The notes under the pieces were generated by a model. The model worked only from the letters and a program-made list of their open reading frames with translations, was not told where the DNA came from and did no database searches. From Cyanobacterium sp. T60_A2020_053 (GTDB lineage: Bacteria > Cyanobacteriota > Cyanobacteriia > Cyanobacteriales > Cyanobacteriaceae), in the NCBI GenBank assembly GCA_015272165.1, contig JACYMF010000057.1, positions 1-64,000 on the forward strand: a DNA stretch of 64,000 bases, read 5' to 3'. Of the stretch, positions 1 to 9,370 are shown piece by piece (the stretch's first letter is position 1; the number at the start of each line of letters is the position of its first letter). The position numbers were made by a program, and so were the translations under genes.

Positions 1-506
1 ATACTTTCTCTCTTCCTCTGACAAAAAATTTTTGTAAGGCATCAATTACACCTAAATTTTATCTTTTCTAACCCAAATTATATACCTAATCAATGCGTCT
101 TAGCTTATCTAATATTAAGTCATTTACCCACCGTGTAATGAATTACACGGCTAATGAGTTTACGTTCAATAAATTGAACTAAGATATTGATATTACCAAT
201 TTGTAATTGATTAAGCGGATTTACAGCAGTTTTCATTTCCTTAAACCATAATTTAGATAGTCACAAAGATTCCCTTTGCGTCTTAGCGCCTTTGCGAGAA
301 ACAAAAAAAAACGTGGTTTATTCATGTGAAATGAGCTGTAAGATAAGACAGATTACCAACCTCAAAATGTACAAAATCACATTTTTTAAAGTAAATACGT
401 AGTTAAAACACAAGATTACATATACTAGACTGAGATAGTAAAACTTCATAATTGTCAACTGTCAATTTGCCCTCACGACTCCACCTTTTCAACACCATAT
501 ATTTAT
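1..506. repeat. Repeat-filled upstream region (R2, R4, R3 remnants)
   Basis: No gene is visible here. It holds three repeat remnants in a row. A degenerate R2 copy lies at about 74-215 and keeps both R2 palindromes: a 20-bp one at 131-150 and TTCAATAAATTGAA at 165-178. An R4 copy lies at 221-341. An R3 fragment at about 405-500 matches the stretch at 63350-63443 closely and ends about ten bases before the next start codon. Any promoter of the downstream gene must lie in or next to these repeats. Confidence 0.75.
221..341. mobile_element. R4 MITE-like element
   Basis: The element starts TTACAGCAGTTTTCATTT and ends in the inverted form GTGAAATGAGCTGTAA, giving imperfect terminal inverted repeats of about 27-30 bp. 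The interior includes TTTGCGTCTTAGCGCCTTTG. A second copy with the same ends and interior lies at 48630-48736. No reading frame is present, so it is a non-autonomous element or a remnant. Confidence 0.65.
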
Positions 507-1853
507 ATGAAAACCAGCGCCCGACACCCAGTGCAAAATCAGCTAAAGATACCACAATTAAATAATTGTCATAAATTAGAAATTATTGCTTACTTTCAAC
601 AGGCATGGCATTTAGAAAATGATGTATTTAAAAGTATTATTGATGAAGATATTTTTTATAAAAATCCTGATAAACTGCGTAACCCTTTAATTTTTTATGT
701 TGGACATTCTGCCGTATTTTATATTAATAAATTAGTGATAGCAGGTTGGAATATTAAAAGGATTAACCCTGACTACGAAAAGATATTTGAGATGGGAGTC
801 GATCCAGAATATCCCGGAGAATTAATAAAAATCATTAATAAATTACGTCAATATTCTCTAAAAAGTTTGGAGAATTATCGTCAACAAGTTTACCAAACTA
901 TTATTGACTTAATTGAAAATACTGATCTTGATTTACCCATTACTCCTAGTAGTAAATGGTGGGCAATAATCATGGGTATTGAGCATCAAAGAATCCACAT
1001 TGAAACCTCATCAATGTTATTAAGACAATTACCATTAGACGTATTAAAAGCGCCCTCCGGCTGGGATTATCTTCCCTCTTTAGGTAAACCACCCCAACAG
1101 GAAATGATTACCGTTGAGGGTGGAGAAGTGAATTTAGGTATTACCTTAGAACATCCTTTTTATGGTTGGGATGTAGATTATGGTAGTAGAGAAGTGGAAG
1201 TAAAACCATTTCGAGTGAGTAAATATATGGTGACAAATGGAGAATTTCTCGATTTTGTCAGAGATGGAGGCTATGAAAACCCCGAATTTTGGTCTCCAGA
1301 GGCTTGGAAATGGTTGAATGGCGAAAATCGTCATCATCCTAAGTTTTGGCTGTGTGAGGGGCAATTTTATCGGTATCGGGCGCTTTTTCATGAGTTTGAT
1401 TTACCCTTAGATTATCCTGCGGAAGTTAATCATCATGAAGCTATGGCATTTTTACGGTATCAAGAAGCCAAAACGGGGGAAAAGTATCAATTGATGTCGG
1501 AGGCACAATGGCATTTGGCACGTCAAAAAGATGATGAGTCTCTGACTAACTATAATCTCAATTTACGTTATCATTCCCCTAATCCCGTGGCGGAGGGCGC
1601 TGTTAGTGACAGTGGTATCGTGGATTTGCGTGGTAATGTTTGGGAATGGTTAGGGGAAACTTTCACCCCCCTATCAGGATTTACTCCTCATTATCTCTAT
1701 GAAGATTATTCAGCGCCCTTTTTTGATAACCGACATTATCTATTGGTGGGGGGCGCTTGGATGACTAACGGCACAGAATCACTACCTTTTTATCGTAATT
1801 GGTTTCGCCCCCATTTTTATCAACACGCTGGGTTTAGATTAGTCCAAAATTAA
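507..1853 (+). CDS. ovoA: OvoA-like 5-histidylcysteine sulfoxide synthase (no methyltransferase domain)
   Basis: This 448-residue protein has the architecture of the EgtB/OvoA family of non-heme iron sulfoxide synthases, which join cysteine to histidine in ovothiol-type thiohistidine synthesis. An N-terminal DinB-like helical domain supplies the three-histidine iron site: H67 in GHSAVF and an HX3HXE motif with H160, H164 and E166. The C-terminal half is a formylglycine-generating-enzyme-like domain ending in GGAWMTNGTES and AGFRLVQN. Full-length OvoA proteins carry an added C-terminal methyltransferase domain of roughly 250 residues, which is absent here. The final product is therefore uncertain: it could be the unmethylated 5-thiohistidine pathway or a separate methyltransferase may act. 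The gene stands alone, convergent with a stress protein gene. Family call is strong; OvoA versus another EgtB-type substrate choice is less sure. Confidence 0.75.
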   Translation: MKTSARHPVQNQLKIPQLNNCHKLEIIAYFQQAWHLENDVFKSIIDEDIFYKNPDKLRNPLIFYVGHSAVFYINKLVIAGWNIKRINPDYEKIFEMGVDPEYPGELIKIINKLRQYSLKSLENYRQQVYQTIIDLIENTDLDLPITPSSKWWAIIMGIEHQRIHIETSSMLLRQLPLDVLKAPSGWDYLPSLGKPPQQEMITVEGGEVNLGITLEHPFYGWDVDYGSREVEVKPFRVSKYMVTNGEFLDFVRDGGYENPEFWSPEAWKWLNGENRHHPKFWLCEGQFYRYRALFHEFDLPLDYPAEVNHHEAMAFLRYQEAKTGEKYQLMSEAQWHLARQKDDESLTNYNLNLRYHSPNPVAEGAVSDSGIVDLRGNVWEWLGETFTPLSGFTPHYLYEDYSAPFFDNRHYLLVGGAWMTNGTESLPFYRNWFRPHFYQHAGFRLVQN

Positions 1854-1867
1854 CATTTGTAAAATCT

Positions 1868-2398
1868 TTATCCATTGTCTTGATGTTGTACGACTAAAAC
1901 AGGGCAGGAAGCATGGTGAAAGACATAATTACTAACACTACCCAAAAAGGCTTCTGATAAGCCCTTTCTACCCCTTCTACCGGTGACAATTAGATCAGCG
2001 CCCCAGTCTTTAGCGAGAGCGACAATTTCAGCGCCCGTATTCCCAGTCAAGCAAACATAATCGCTTTGGATACCTTTGCTTTGGGTTTCTTCATTGAGGG
2101 AGTGTAACCAAGTTCTAATTTTATCTCGATGCTCGGCAAAAACTTCCGCTTCCACCTCCCAGATTTCCGCCGAATAAATACCGGTGCTAATCATGGAAGG
2201 CATTAACATTTCTGAATGAGGAGCTAAATTTTCTTCTAAGCAATGACACATCATTAAATTCCCTTGATATTTTTCGGCTATATCTAAGGCGACTGCTAAT
2301 ATTTCTGAGCTAGTTAAAGGATATTCTAAGGCTACTAAAATCCTTTGAAAAGAAGGGCGAGGGGCGCTGGTTTCATGAGTCGATGATACTTGTTCCAT
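1868..2398 (-). CDS. Universal stress protein, UspA family
   Basis: A single-domain universal stress protein of 176 residues, slightly longer than the usual 140-160 because of an N-terminal extension and an insert near residues 60-80. The C-terminal part shows the nucleotide-binding signature of ATP-binding Usp proteins, G-x2-G-x9-G-S, in GRRGRKGLSEAFLGSVSN, followed by CPVLVV. Such proteins are cytosolic dimers that bind ATP and modulate stress survival; the specific target cannot be read from sequence. It is convergent with the OvoA-like gene (14 bp between stops) and is probably a single-gene unit. Confidence 0.9.
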   Translation of the reverse strand: MEQVSSTHETSAPRPSFQRILVALEYPLTSSEILAVALDIAEKYQGNLMMCHCLEENLAPHSEMLMPSMISTGIYSAEIWEVEAEVFAEHRDKIRTWLHSLNEETQSKGIQSDYVCLTGNTGAEIVALAKDWGADLIVTGRRGRKGLSEAFLGSVSNYVFHHASCPVLVVQHQDNG

Positions 2399-2479
2399 AT
2401 TATTACCCCATATCTATATAATCTTTATATTTTACTATGACATAATCGCCCTGTTGTGATGATTTTTTGACAAAAAAAT

Positions 2480-2560
2480 TAATATATCAATATCAAATGA
2501 TAGAGCCTCATAATTATCAATTGTCCATTTGCCCTCACCACTTGACTTTTTCACCATGAT
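2480..2560. repeat. R3 repeat fragment
   Basis: This stretch matches the inner part of the R3 element at 63350-63443 (GAGCCTCATAATTATCAATT, then TTTGCCCTCACCACTTGAC and a degenerate CTTTTTCACC end). It lies upstream of the universal stress gene and downstream of the truncated symporter. Confidence 0.6.
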
Positions 2561-2606
2561 TTAAATAGGTTTTGTTTTAGTATTATTTTGTTTCCCATAA
2601 AGATAA

Positions 2607-2861
2607 CTAACCAGCGCCCCCCGGACAAGCCGATAATAACATAATTCCCACAGCAATTTCAGGATTTAAAGACCACCACCATACCAAGAAAAAAGCAACC
2701 AAAGGTAAGAAAATTAACTGACAAAATAAACCGACAAAAACTGCTTTTGGCTTAATGGTAATTTGTTTAAAATCATCAGTGGTTAAAGATAAACTCATAC
2801 CTAACATAATAATAATTAAGGCAACAGGCAAAAAAATTTCCGTCAGAATATTTCCTGTCAT
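2607..2861 (-). pseudogene. Truncated bile acid:sodium symporter (BASS) family protein
   Basis: The 84 residues match the N-terminal part of BASS transporters: a first helix (FLPVALIIIMLGMSLSL), the segment TTDDFKQITIKPKAVFVGLF, a second and third helix, and the family motif SACPGG. Family members run to about 300 residues with 8-10 helices, so roughly three quarters is missing. The frame stops directly after SACPGGAG, and the break coincides with a GGGCGCTGG copy of the window-wide heptamer. No matching C-terminal half is visible nearby. I read this as a deletion remnant rather than a functional small protein. Confidence 0.75.
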
Positions 2862-2930
2862 TTGATCACAAATTTAGTTCACTGTAAAATTATATAAAAT
2901 TCAAAAAAGAACGCCACCATTAAAAATAAA

Positions 2931-3057
2931 TAGGTGTTGCTGAAAAAGCAGTGCCGTGAGGAGAAGGGAAAGAAAGGGAGAAGAGAAAGCAAGGGAGATT
3001 ATAATTCATAATTCATAATTCATAATTCATACAACCCTTGCCCTTTGCCAAACAGAC
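2931..3057. repeat. R3 end plus heptanucleotide tandem array
   Basis: The left edge reads TAGGTGTTGCTGAAAAAGC, the end shared by the R3 family. It is followed by purine-rich sequence and four tandem copies of CATAATT (about 3003-3032). The block lies just past the glgB stop codon. Tandem heptamers of this kind are known in cyanobacteria as STRR sequences. Confidence 0.65.
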
Positions 3058-5337
3058 TTAACTAACTACAGCGTCACGATCTAGTTTTAACATCAAAACA
3101 CCTAAAGGAGGTAAACAAAGATCGAGAGATTGAGAATAAGTATGGAAAGGCCATTCCTCAGTCCATTTTCCCCCCAAATTACCCATATTACTACCACCGT
3201 AGTCTTTAGAATCACTGTTAAAGATTTCGGTATAAAATCCCATTTCAGGCACACCTACTCGATAATGGCTATGGGGTTGAGGGGTAAAATTACAGACAAC
3301 GACGATAAAATCATCACTATTTTTGGCGCGACGGAGAAAAGAAACCACACTATGACGATTATCGCTACAGTCAATCCACTGGAAACCTTCTTTTGTGAAA
3401 TCATTATCATACAAAGCAGGTTGAGACTTATATAAAGCGTTCAGATTTTTAAAAAATCCCTTTAATTTACCGTGGGATTCATACTGTAAAAGATGCCATT
3501 CTAAATCTGTCCAAACATTCCACTCACTCCACTGCCCAAATTCCATACTCATAAACATGGTTTTTTTGCCCGGATGCGCAAACATATAACTAAATAAAGC
3601 GCGTAAATTAGCAAATTTTTGCCATTCATCTCCCGGCATTTTGCCGATCATATTACTTTTACCATGGACTATTTCATCATGGGAGAGCGCTAACATATAG
3701 TTTTCACTATGGTGATACCACATACTGAAAGTGATGTTATTTTGATGAAACTGACGAAACCAAGAATCCATGGCGAAATAGTCTAGCATATCGTGCATCC
3801 AGCCCATGTTCCATTTCATGTTAAAGCCTAAACCGCCCATGTAGGCAGGACGAGAAACCATTGCCCAAGAGGTGGACTCCTCGGCAATAGATAAGATACC
3901 GGGGAAGTAACCAAAAATGGTGCTGTTAACTTGCCTTAAAAAGTCCACTGCTTCAATATTTTCTCTGCCACCATAGTCATTGGCTACCCATTCCCCATTT
4001 TCTCGGTCATAATCGAGGTACAACATGGAAGCTACCGCATCAACTCGGATTCCGTCAATATGGTATTTGTCAAACCAAAATAGCGCGTTTGCCACTAGAA
4101 AATTACGGACTTCATTTCGTCCATAGTTAAATACTAATGTACCCCATCCTTTATGTTCACCCTTGCGAGGATCGCCGTGTTCAAATAAGTGTGTACCATC
4201 AAAGAAGGCTAAACCATGACCATCTTTAGGGAAATGACCGGGTACCCAATCCACAATTACCCCAATACCGTTAAGATGGCATTGATCGATAAAGTACATC
4301 AAGTCTTCGGGTGTGCCATAGCGAGAAGTAGGAGCGTAGTATCCTGTAACTTGATAACCCCAAGAGCCATCGAAGGGATGTTCAGCGATGGGTAATAACT
4401 CAATATGAGTATAGCCTAATTCTTTAATATAAGGGATGAGGGCTTCTGCTAATTCGTAGTAGGTGAGAAAACGGGCATCAGGTTTGAGATCAGATGCGGT
4501 GGTCATTTCGGTTTTTTCGCCGTAGTGCTTGGGCGGTTGTTCCTTGGAAGTATGAAGCCATGAACCGATGTGCATTTCATAGACGGAAATGGGTTGAGAA
4601 AGGGGATCGGTATTGCGTCTTTTTTCGAGCCATTCTTGATCATGCCACTGATAGGAGTCTAAATCGGCAACAATGGAAGCGGTTTTGGGGCGCACTTCTT
4701 GGGCAAAGCCAAAAGGGTCTGATTTTTCGTAAATATGCCCTTCCCAGTTTTTGATTTCATACTTATAATGAGCGCCCGTCGCCACATCAGGAATAAATAA
4801 TTCCCAAATAATATTATCTATTTTACGCATTTGATGCTCTCTGCCGTCCCAATTGTTAAAATCACCCAAAACGGAAACATTACGGGCGGAGGGCGCCCAA
4901 ACGGCAAAATATACCCCTTTAACGCCATTTTGGACGATGGAGTGCGCTCCTAATTTTTCATAAATGCGATGGTGATTACCTTCCTTGAATAAGTAGAGGT
5001 CAAAATCAGTAATAGTTTGAGATTTAAACTGATAGGGATCATAAATAACCTTTTCTTGATCTCCTTCCTTTACTCTTAATTGATAATTATCTAATTCTTC
5101 AATTTCAATTTCACATTCAAAAAAATGGGGATGAAAACGAGACTGCATCTCAAACTCAATGCGATTTTCTGGAGATATGACATAAGCCTCTGTGGCTTTC
5201 GGTAAATAGGCTCTTACTATGTAAATTTTACTTTCTCCGTCATCGGATAATAGGTGTGAGCCTAAAATCTCAAAAGGGTCATGATGTAGATTATTAACAA
5301 TTTGTTCTACTTGGTGTTGACTAATGTTACTAGGCAT
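3058..5337 (-). CDS. glgB: 1,4-alpha-glucan branching enzyme (GH13)
   Basis: The 759-residue protein is a full-length glycogen branching enzyme that makes alpha-1,6 branches in glycogen. Residues 1-120 form the extra N-terminal domain found in bacterial GlgB; a CBM48 beta-sandwich follows (YFAVWAPSARNVSVLGDFNNWDG, 143-165, in part). The catalytic barrel shows region I DWVPGHFP (363-370), the nucleophile D433 in GIRVDAV, the acid AEEST (485-489) and D554 in LSHDEIVHGKS. A beta-rich C-terminal domain closes the protein. The start is an ATG followed by the typical ISQHQVEQIVNNLHHDPF. It is divergent from fusA and has no visible operon partner. Confidence 0.97.
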   Translation of the reverse strand: MPSNISQHQVEQIVNNLHHDPFEILGSHLLSDDGESKIYIVRAYLPKATEAYVISPENRIEFEMQSRFHPHFFECEIEIEELDNYQLRVKEGDQEKVIYDPYQFKSQTITDFDLYLFKEGNHHRIYEKLGAHSIVQNGVKGVYFAVWAPSARNVSVLGDFNNWDGREHQMRKIDNIIWELFIPDVATGAHYKYEIKNWEGHIYEKSDPFGFAQEVRPKTASIVADLDSYQWHDQEWLEKRRNTDPLSQPISVYEMHIGSWLHTSKEQPPKHYGEKTEMTTASDLKPDARFLTYYELAEALIPYIKELGYTHIELLPIAEHPFDGSWGYQVTGYYAPTSRYGTPEDLMYFIDQCHLNGIGVIVDWVPGHFPKDGHGLAFFDGTHLFEHGDPRKGEHKGWGTLVFNYGRNEVRNFLVANALFWFDKYHIDGIRVDAVASMLYLDYDRENGEWVANDYGGRENIEAVDFLRQVNSTIFGYFPGILSIAEESTSWAMVSRPAYMGGLGFNMKWNMGWMHDMLDYFAMDSWFRQFHQNNITFSMWYHHSENYMLALSHDEIVHGKSNMIGKMPGDEWQKFANLRALFSYMFAHPGKKTMFMSMEFGQWSEWNVWTDLEWHLLQYESHGKLKGFFKNLNALYKSQPALYDNDFTKEGFQWIDCSDNRHSVVSFLRRAKNSDDFIVVVCNFTPQPHSHYRVGVPEMGFYTEIFNSDSKDYGGSNMGNLGGKWTEEWPFHTYSQSLDLCLPPLGVLMLKLDRDAVVS

Positions 5338-5715
5338 CTAATTTTGATCAGTTAAAGGTTTTTTTTATATATTGCCCTTATGATACCTAGAATTGAGAAT
5401 TTAGAATTTAGAATTTAAAATTAAATCTTATGCAATTTTCTTTTTAATCCATGTCTGGCCAAGCTAGGATTAAACTTTTCACTTTTTTCTACTTCCTTCA
5501 TTGGGACAGGTAGGGCAATGTTAATCGATTGTAACAATGTGATATAATTACCAAGAAATTGAGAAATAAACATAGACCAGAAATTAAACATCAGTCTATA
5601 GAATAAATACTAAAGAAAATGCTGCAATATCAAAGTATGCAACGTTTTTGAACTCAAATAAACCAAAATAGGGTTAAAAAAACCAACAAAGACCGTATTC
5701 TTATACAAAGACATT
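5338..5715. other. Divergent intergenic region between glgB and fusA
   Basis: No gene is visible in these 378 bp. They hold a short heptamer array (repeated GAATTTA near 5393-5420), the fusA promoter candidate at 5521-5548, and a leader of about 160 bases before fusA. The glgB promoter should lie at the left end but I could not fix it. Confidence 0.6.
5521..5548 (+). promoter_or_regulatory. Candidate sigma-70-type promoter of fusA
   Basis: A perfect TATAAT at 5543-5548, preceded by TG at -1/-3 spacing context (TGTGATATAAT), faces fusA. A weak -35-like TTAATC lies 16 bases upstream. Transcription from here would leave a leader of about 160 nt. The -10 box is convincing; the -35 is not. Confidence 0.45.
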
Positions 5716-7809
5716 ATGAAGAAAGACCTTAGCAAATATAGAAATATTGGGATTTTTGCCCACGTTGACGCTGGTAAAACCACCACTACAGAAAGAATCC
5801 TTAAATTAACTGGTAAAATTCACAAAATCGGTGAAGTACATGACGGTGCAGCTACCACCGACTTTATGGAACAAGAACAGGAAAGAGGTATTACCATTCA
5901 ATCCGCCGCCACAAGCTGTTTTTGGAAAGATTATCAATTTAATATTATTGATACTCCCGGTCACGTTGACTTTACCATCGAAGTATATCGTTCTCTCAAA
6001 GTTCTTGACGGCGGTATTGGTGTATTTTGCGGTTCTGGTGGGGTTGAGCCTCAATCAGAAACCAACTGGCGTTATGCCAACGATTCCAAAGTAGCTCGGA
6101 TCATCTATGTTAATAAATTAGACAGGACAGGCGCTAATTTCTTCAATGTTGTTAAACAAGTTAAAGAAATTTTAGCAGCTACTCCTTTGGTCATGGTTTT
6201 ACCCATCGGTATTGAAAATGACTTTAAAGGTATGGTGGACTTATTAACCCGTAAGGCTTGGATATGGGATGATTCGGGAGACCCCATGAACTATACCGTT
6301 GAGGATGTTCCCGAAGACATGAAAGACGAGGTCGAAATGTATCGTGAACAGTTAATCGAAACTGCAGTAGAACAAAATGATGAACTCATGGAAAAATATC
6401 TCGAAGGAGAAGAAATCGCCGTTGAGGATATTAAAGCCTGTATCCGCAAAGGTACTCGTGAATTAGCTTTCTTCCCCACTTATTGCGGTTCTTCTTTCAA
6501 AAATAAAGGGGTACAATTAGTTCTTGATGCAGTAATTGACTATCTCCCAGCGCCCGACGAAGTTAACCCACAACCAATCGTGGATTTAGATGGTAATGAA
6601 ACTGGTGAATTTGCCAAAGTTGATCCCGATGAAACTTTAAAAGCCTTAGCTTTCAAAATCATGGATGATCGCTACGGCGCCTTAACCTTTACTCGTATTT
6701 ACTCTGGTAAGTTGGAGAAAGGTATGACTATCCTTAATACCGCCACTGGTAAAACAGAACGGGTGGGCAGAATTGTGGAAATGCACGCCAATGATCGTAT
6801 TGAAATCGATCAAGCCCAAGCCGGTGATATTGTTGCCATCGTGGGCATGAAAAACATTCAAACTGGTCATACTCTTTGTGATCCCAATCATCCTGCCACC
6901 CTAGAACCAATGGTATTCCCCGATCCCGTTATCTCCATTTCTATTAAGCCTAAGCAAAAAGGCGGTAATGAGAAAATGGGTATGGCATTAAGTAAAATGG
7001 TACAAGAAGACCCCTCTTTTTATGTAGAAACCGATCAGGAAAGCGGTGAAACCATCATTAAAGGCATGGGAGAATTGCACCTCGATATTAAAGTGGACAT
7101 TCTCAAACGTACCCACGGGGTAGAAGTGGAAGTCGGTAAACCTCAAGTAGCTTACCGTGAATCCATCACTAAAGTGGTTAATGATAGCTACACCCACAAG
7201 AAGCAGTCTGGAGGTTCTGGACAATTTGGACGTATTGACTACACCATCGAGCCGGGCGAACCGGGTACAGGCTTCCAGTTTGAATCTAAAGTTACTGGAG
7301 GTAACGTTCCCCGTGAGTTTTGGCCCGCCGTGCAAAAAGGTTTTGAAAACAGTATCGTCAAAGGTGTTTTAGCTGGTTATCCTTGTGTTGACCTTAAAGT
7401 CACTTTAACCGATGGTTCTTTCCACCCCGTGGACTCTAGTGCCATTGCGTTTGAAATTGCTGCCAAAGCTGGTTATCGTCAATCTATTCCTAAAGCAGGT
7501 CCTCAAATCTTAGAACCGATTATGAATGTGGATGTTTTCACCCCTGAAGATCACATTGGTGATGTCATTGGTGATCTTAACCGTCGTCGTGGCATGATTA
7601 AGTCTCAAAGTACCACTCCTATGGGTGTGAGAATTAAAGCAGAAGCGCCTTTGAGTGAGATGTTTGGTTACATCGGTGATTTGCGTACCATGACTTCTGG
7701 GCGTGGTCAATTCTCTATGGAGTTTGATCATTATGCTCCTTGTCCGAGAAATATTGCCGATCAGGTGATTACAGAAGCGAAAGAGCGTGAATTAGCTTTA
7801 GCTAAATAA
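5716..7809 (+). CDS. fusA: Elongation factor G, redox-cysteine type
   Basis: A complete 697-residue translational GTPase that drives ribosomal translocation. GTPase motifs are AHVDAGKTT (15-23), DTPGH (79-83) and NKLD (133-136), followed by EF-G domains II-V including the GMGELHLDI motif and a C-terminal [11 protein letters not shown]. It stands alone rather than in the rpsL-rpsG-fusA-tufA cluster, and closely resembles the Synechocystis Slr1463 type. It has cysteines at exactly 105 (GVFCGSGG) and 242 (DIKACIRKG). In Slr1463 these two positions were reported to form a disulfide that inactivates the factor under oxidation and is reduced by thioredoxin; conservation here suggests the same control. 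Strong TATAAT promoter candidate upstream; ends at TAA just before repeat-rich DNA. Confidence 0.95.
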   Translation: MKKDLSKYRNIGIFAHVDAGKTTTTERILKLTGKIHKIGEVHDGAATTDFMEQEQERGITIQSAATSCFWKDYQFNIIDTPGHVDFTIEVYRSLKVLDGGIGVFCGSGGVEPQSETNWRYANDSKVARIIYVNKLDRTGANFFNVVKQVKEILAATPLVMVLPIGIENDFKGMVDLLTRKAWIWDDSGDPMNYTVEDVPEDMKDEVEMYREQLIETAVEQNDELMEKYLEGEEIAVEDIKACIRKGTRELAFFPTYCGSSFKNKGVQLVLDAVIDYLPAPDEVNPQPIVDLDGNETGEFAKVDPDETLKALAFKIMDDRYGALTFTRIYSGKLEKGMTILNTATGKTERVGRIVEMHANDRIEIDQAQAGDIVAIVGMKNIQTGHTLCDPNHPATLEPMVFPDPVISISIKPKQKGGNEKMGMALSKMVQEDPSFYVETDQESGETIIKGMGELHLDIKVDILKRTHGVEVEVGKPQVAYRESITKVVNDSYTHKKQSGGSGQFGRIDYTIEPGEPGTGFQFESKVTGGNVPREFWPAVQKGFENSIVKGVLAGYPCVDLKVTLTDGSFHPVDSSAIAFEIAAKAGYRQSIPKAGPQILEPIMNVDVFTPEDHIGDVIGDLNRRRGMIKSQSTTPMGVRIKAEAPLSEMFGYIGDLRTMTSGRGQFSMEFDHYAPCPRNIADQVITEAKERELALAK

Positions 7810-7830
7810 TTGATTGAGATGGTTTGCCCT

Positions 7831-8086
7831 CACCCCAACCCCTCTCCCACAGCAGGGGATTTTCAAAGTCAGGATCAAAATTGATTTGTTTTTGACAAGA
7901 AGACAATATAAGGATGATCCCCCCCAACCCCCCTTAAAAAGGGGGGAGATTCAGGGAGACAGGAGGATTTTTTACTATTAATTGATTTATTAGTAGTTAA
8001 AAACCTCTGAATTTCAGATTATTGGCTAGTTTGAGAAACTAACATTTTTGAGAATGAAAACGCCCTGCTCCCACAGGAGAGGGGAG
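7831..8086. repeat. R6 hairpin interrupted by R1
   Basis: An R6 element (CCCTCACCCCAACCCCTCTC, then GGAGAGGGGAG) is split by the 215-bp R1 insertion. The 9-bp sequence CTCCCACAG occurs on both sides of the insert (7844-7852 and 8068-8076). Without R1 the R6 copy would read as a normal hairpin downstream of fusA. Confidence 0.85.
7853..8067. mobile_element. R1 MITE, 215 bp, copy 1
   Basis: The element begins CAGGGGATTTTCA and ends in the inverted form TGAAAACGCCCTG, so it has 13-bp imperfect terminal inverted repeats. It is flanked by a 9-bp target duplication CTCCCACAG. The interior carries a C-rich hairpin (CCCCCCTTAAAAAGGGGGG) and no reading frame. An almost identical copy of the same length lies in the opposite orientation at 18338-18552. 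The only visible differences are near one end, so transposition was recent. A long terminal repeat-flanked transposase gene is not present in this window. Confidence 0.9.
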
Positions 8087-8116
8087 TAATATTGATAAAA
8101 ACTAACCACTCCTAAT

Positions 8117-8383
8117 TAGGTGGTGCTGAAAAAGTATTTTAGTGAGGGGAGGTGTCGGGTTTCAGGTTTCAGGTGAAATGCTTATAAATTAAAGAGTTAA
8201 GCCAAATAGTTATTTTTCATAAATTGCTCATTTGTATCAATAATCTTTGATTAGGGGATCAGAAATACAAATTTTTTGGCAAAAAAAGAGTATTTTTGGC
8301 ACTTTTTAAGCATTGAAACCTTTGCCCATTGCCCTTTCAACTTTGTCCTTTACCTGACGATTGCACTTTTTCCGCAAACCCTA
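8117..8383. mobile_element. R3 element, full-length copy
   Basis: Both ends are present: TAGGTGGTGCTGAAAAAGT on the left and, inverted, TAGGGTTTGCGGAAAAAGT on the right. The interior has a CAGGTTT-type heptamer array and an AT-rich stretch also seen at 60040-60130. The right end lies one base past the stop codon of the following minus-strand gene. No coding capacity. Confidence 0.75.
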
Positions 8384-8384
8384 T

Positions 8385-9296
8385 TTATAGGCTACAATCT
8401 GGAGATTCCTTAACGGAATCTTCAGCAAAGTTTAACCAAGCGCCCATTATGTTTTCGGGTTCTACAGACATAATAATTTGATTAATAAAATCATTCCATA
8501 AGGGATCATTTGCTGGTAGAATAACTCCGTATTTTTCACAAGTTAAAGGTATTTTTGGCACTATTTCATATTCTCCATTTAGTGGCAAATTTAAAGATAA
8601 GGCAATACCAACTAATAAAATACCGTCACTGGCAAAAGCATCTATTCTATTGTTTTCCAGCGCCCTCCCCCCTTGTTTTGCACCGTTAGCACCATCAAAA
8701 AGACGTAAATTAGCTTGGGAAAATTGTTGGCTTAAATAGTCGGCAGTGGTGGTATTATTCAGCGCCCCTAACCGTAAATTATTATTAGTCGAATTAATAT
8801 TATTAACTTGATTTTTTTTAGTTAAAAATTGTAATCCTGTTATAAAAAAAGGGTCAGAAAATGTAACGTTATAACCCTCAATTTCTCTGATGGTATTAGC
8901 TCCACATTCTAAATATACCACACCATCATTGACTAATTGAAAACGATTTTTAAGGTTAGAAACATAAACTTGAGTAGTGATACTTTGGCGATTAAGAATA
9001 ACAGTCAAATTTTTTTGAATTAATTTTACAAACTCAAGGCAAATTCCCCTTAATTCTTGATTGTCGTCTCGGTAGCCAAAAGGAATGGCATTATCAGCAA
9101 TGCCTACTTTTAATATCCCTGTATTTTCAATTTCTTTCAAAATATTTTGAGCATTTACCGGTAATTGGGATAAAAGGAGAAGGGCGCTGGTGATACTAAT
9201 AGACTTAATTAGTAAGTTTTTGGTGAGAAAACTTAAGACTGCAATTTTAATATTCAATTTATTGCCGATATTTTTCCCTAATAATTGATATTTCAT
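8385..9296 (-). CDS. Orphan family-3 extracellular solute-binding protein
   Basis: The 303-residue protein has a hydrophobic N-terminal segment (about residues 34-50, ending VNAQN) that reads as a signal peptide, then the fold of amino-acid/polar solute-binding proteins (SBP family 3): GILKVGIADNAIPFGYRDDN, RGICLEFVKLIQ, and a C-terminal lobe with ANDPLWNDFINQII. Such proteins capture amino acids in the periplasm for an ABC transporter or act as sensors. No permease or ATPase gene is adjacent, so its partner is unknown. The long pre-signal region suggests that a start a little downstream is possible. Divergent from rimM, with only 74 bp between them. Confidence 0.8.
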   Translation of the reverse strand: MKYQLLGKNIGNKLNIKIAVLSFLTKNLLIKSISITSALLLLSQLPVNAQNILKEIENTGILKVGIADNAIPFGYRDDNQELRGICLEFVKLIQKNLTVILNRQSITTQVYVSNLKNRFQLVNDGVVYLECGANTIREIEGYNVTFSDPFFITGLQFLTKKNQVNNINSTNNNLRLGALNNTTTADYLSQQFSQANLRLFDGANGAKQGGRALENNRIDAFASDGILLVGIALSLNLPLNGEYEIVPKIPLTCEKYGVILPANDPLWNDFINQIIMSVEPENIMGAWLNFAEDSVKESPDCSL

Positions 9297-9370
9297 GAAT
9301 GATTTAAGATCGCTATGTAGTTACAATAGAAACGGTAATAAATTAATTATGATTGAAGGAGTAAAGGAGA

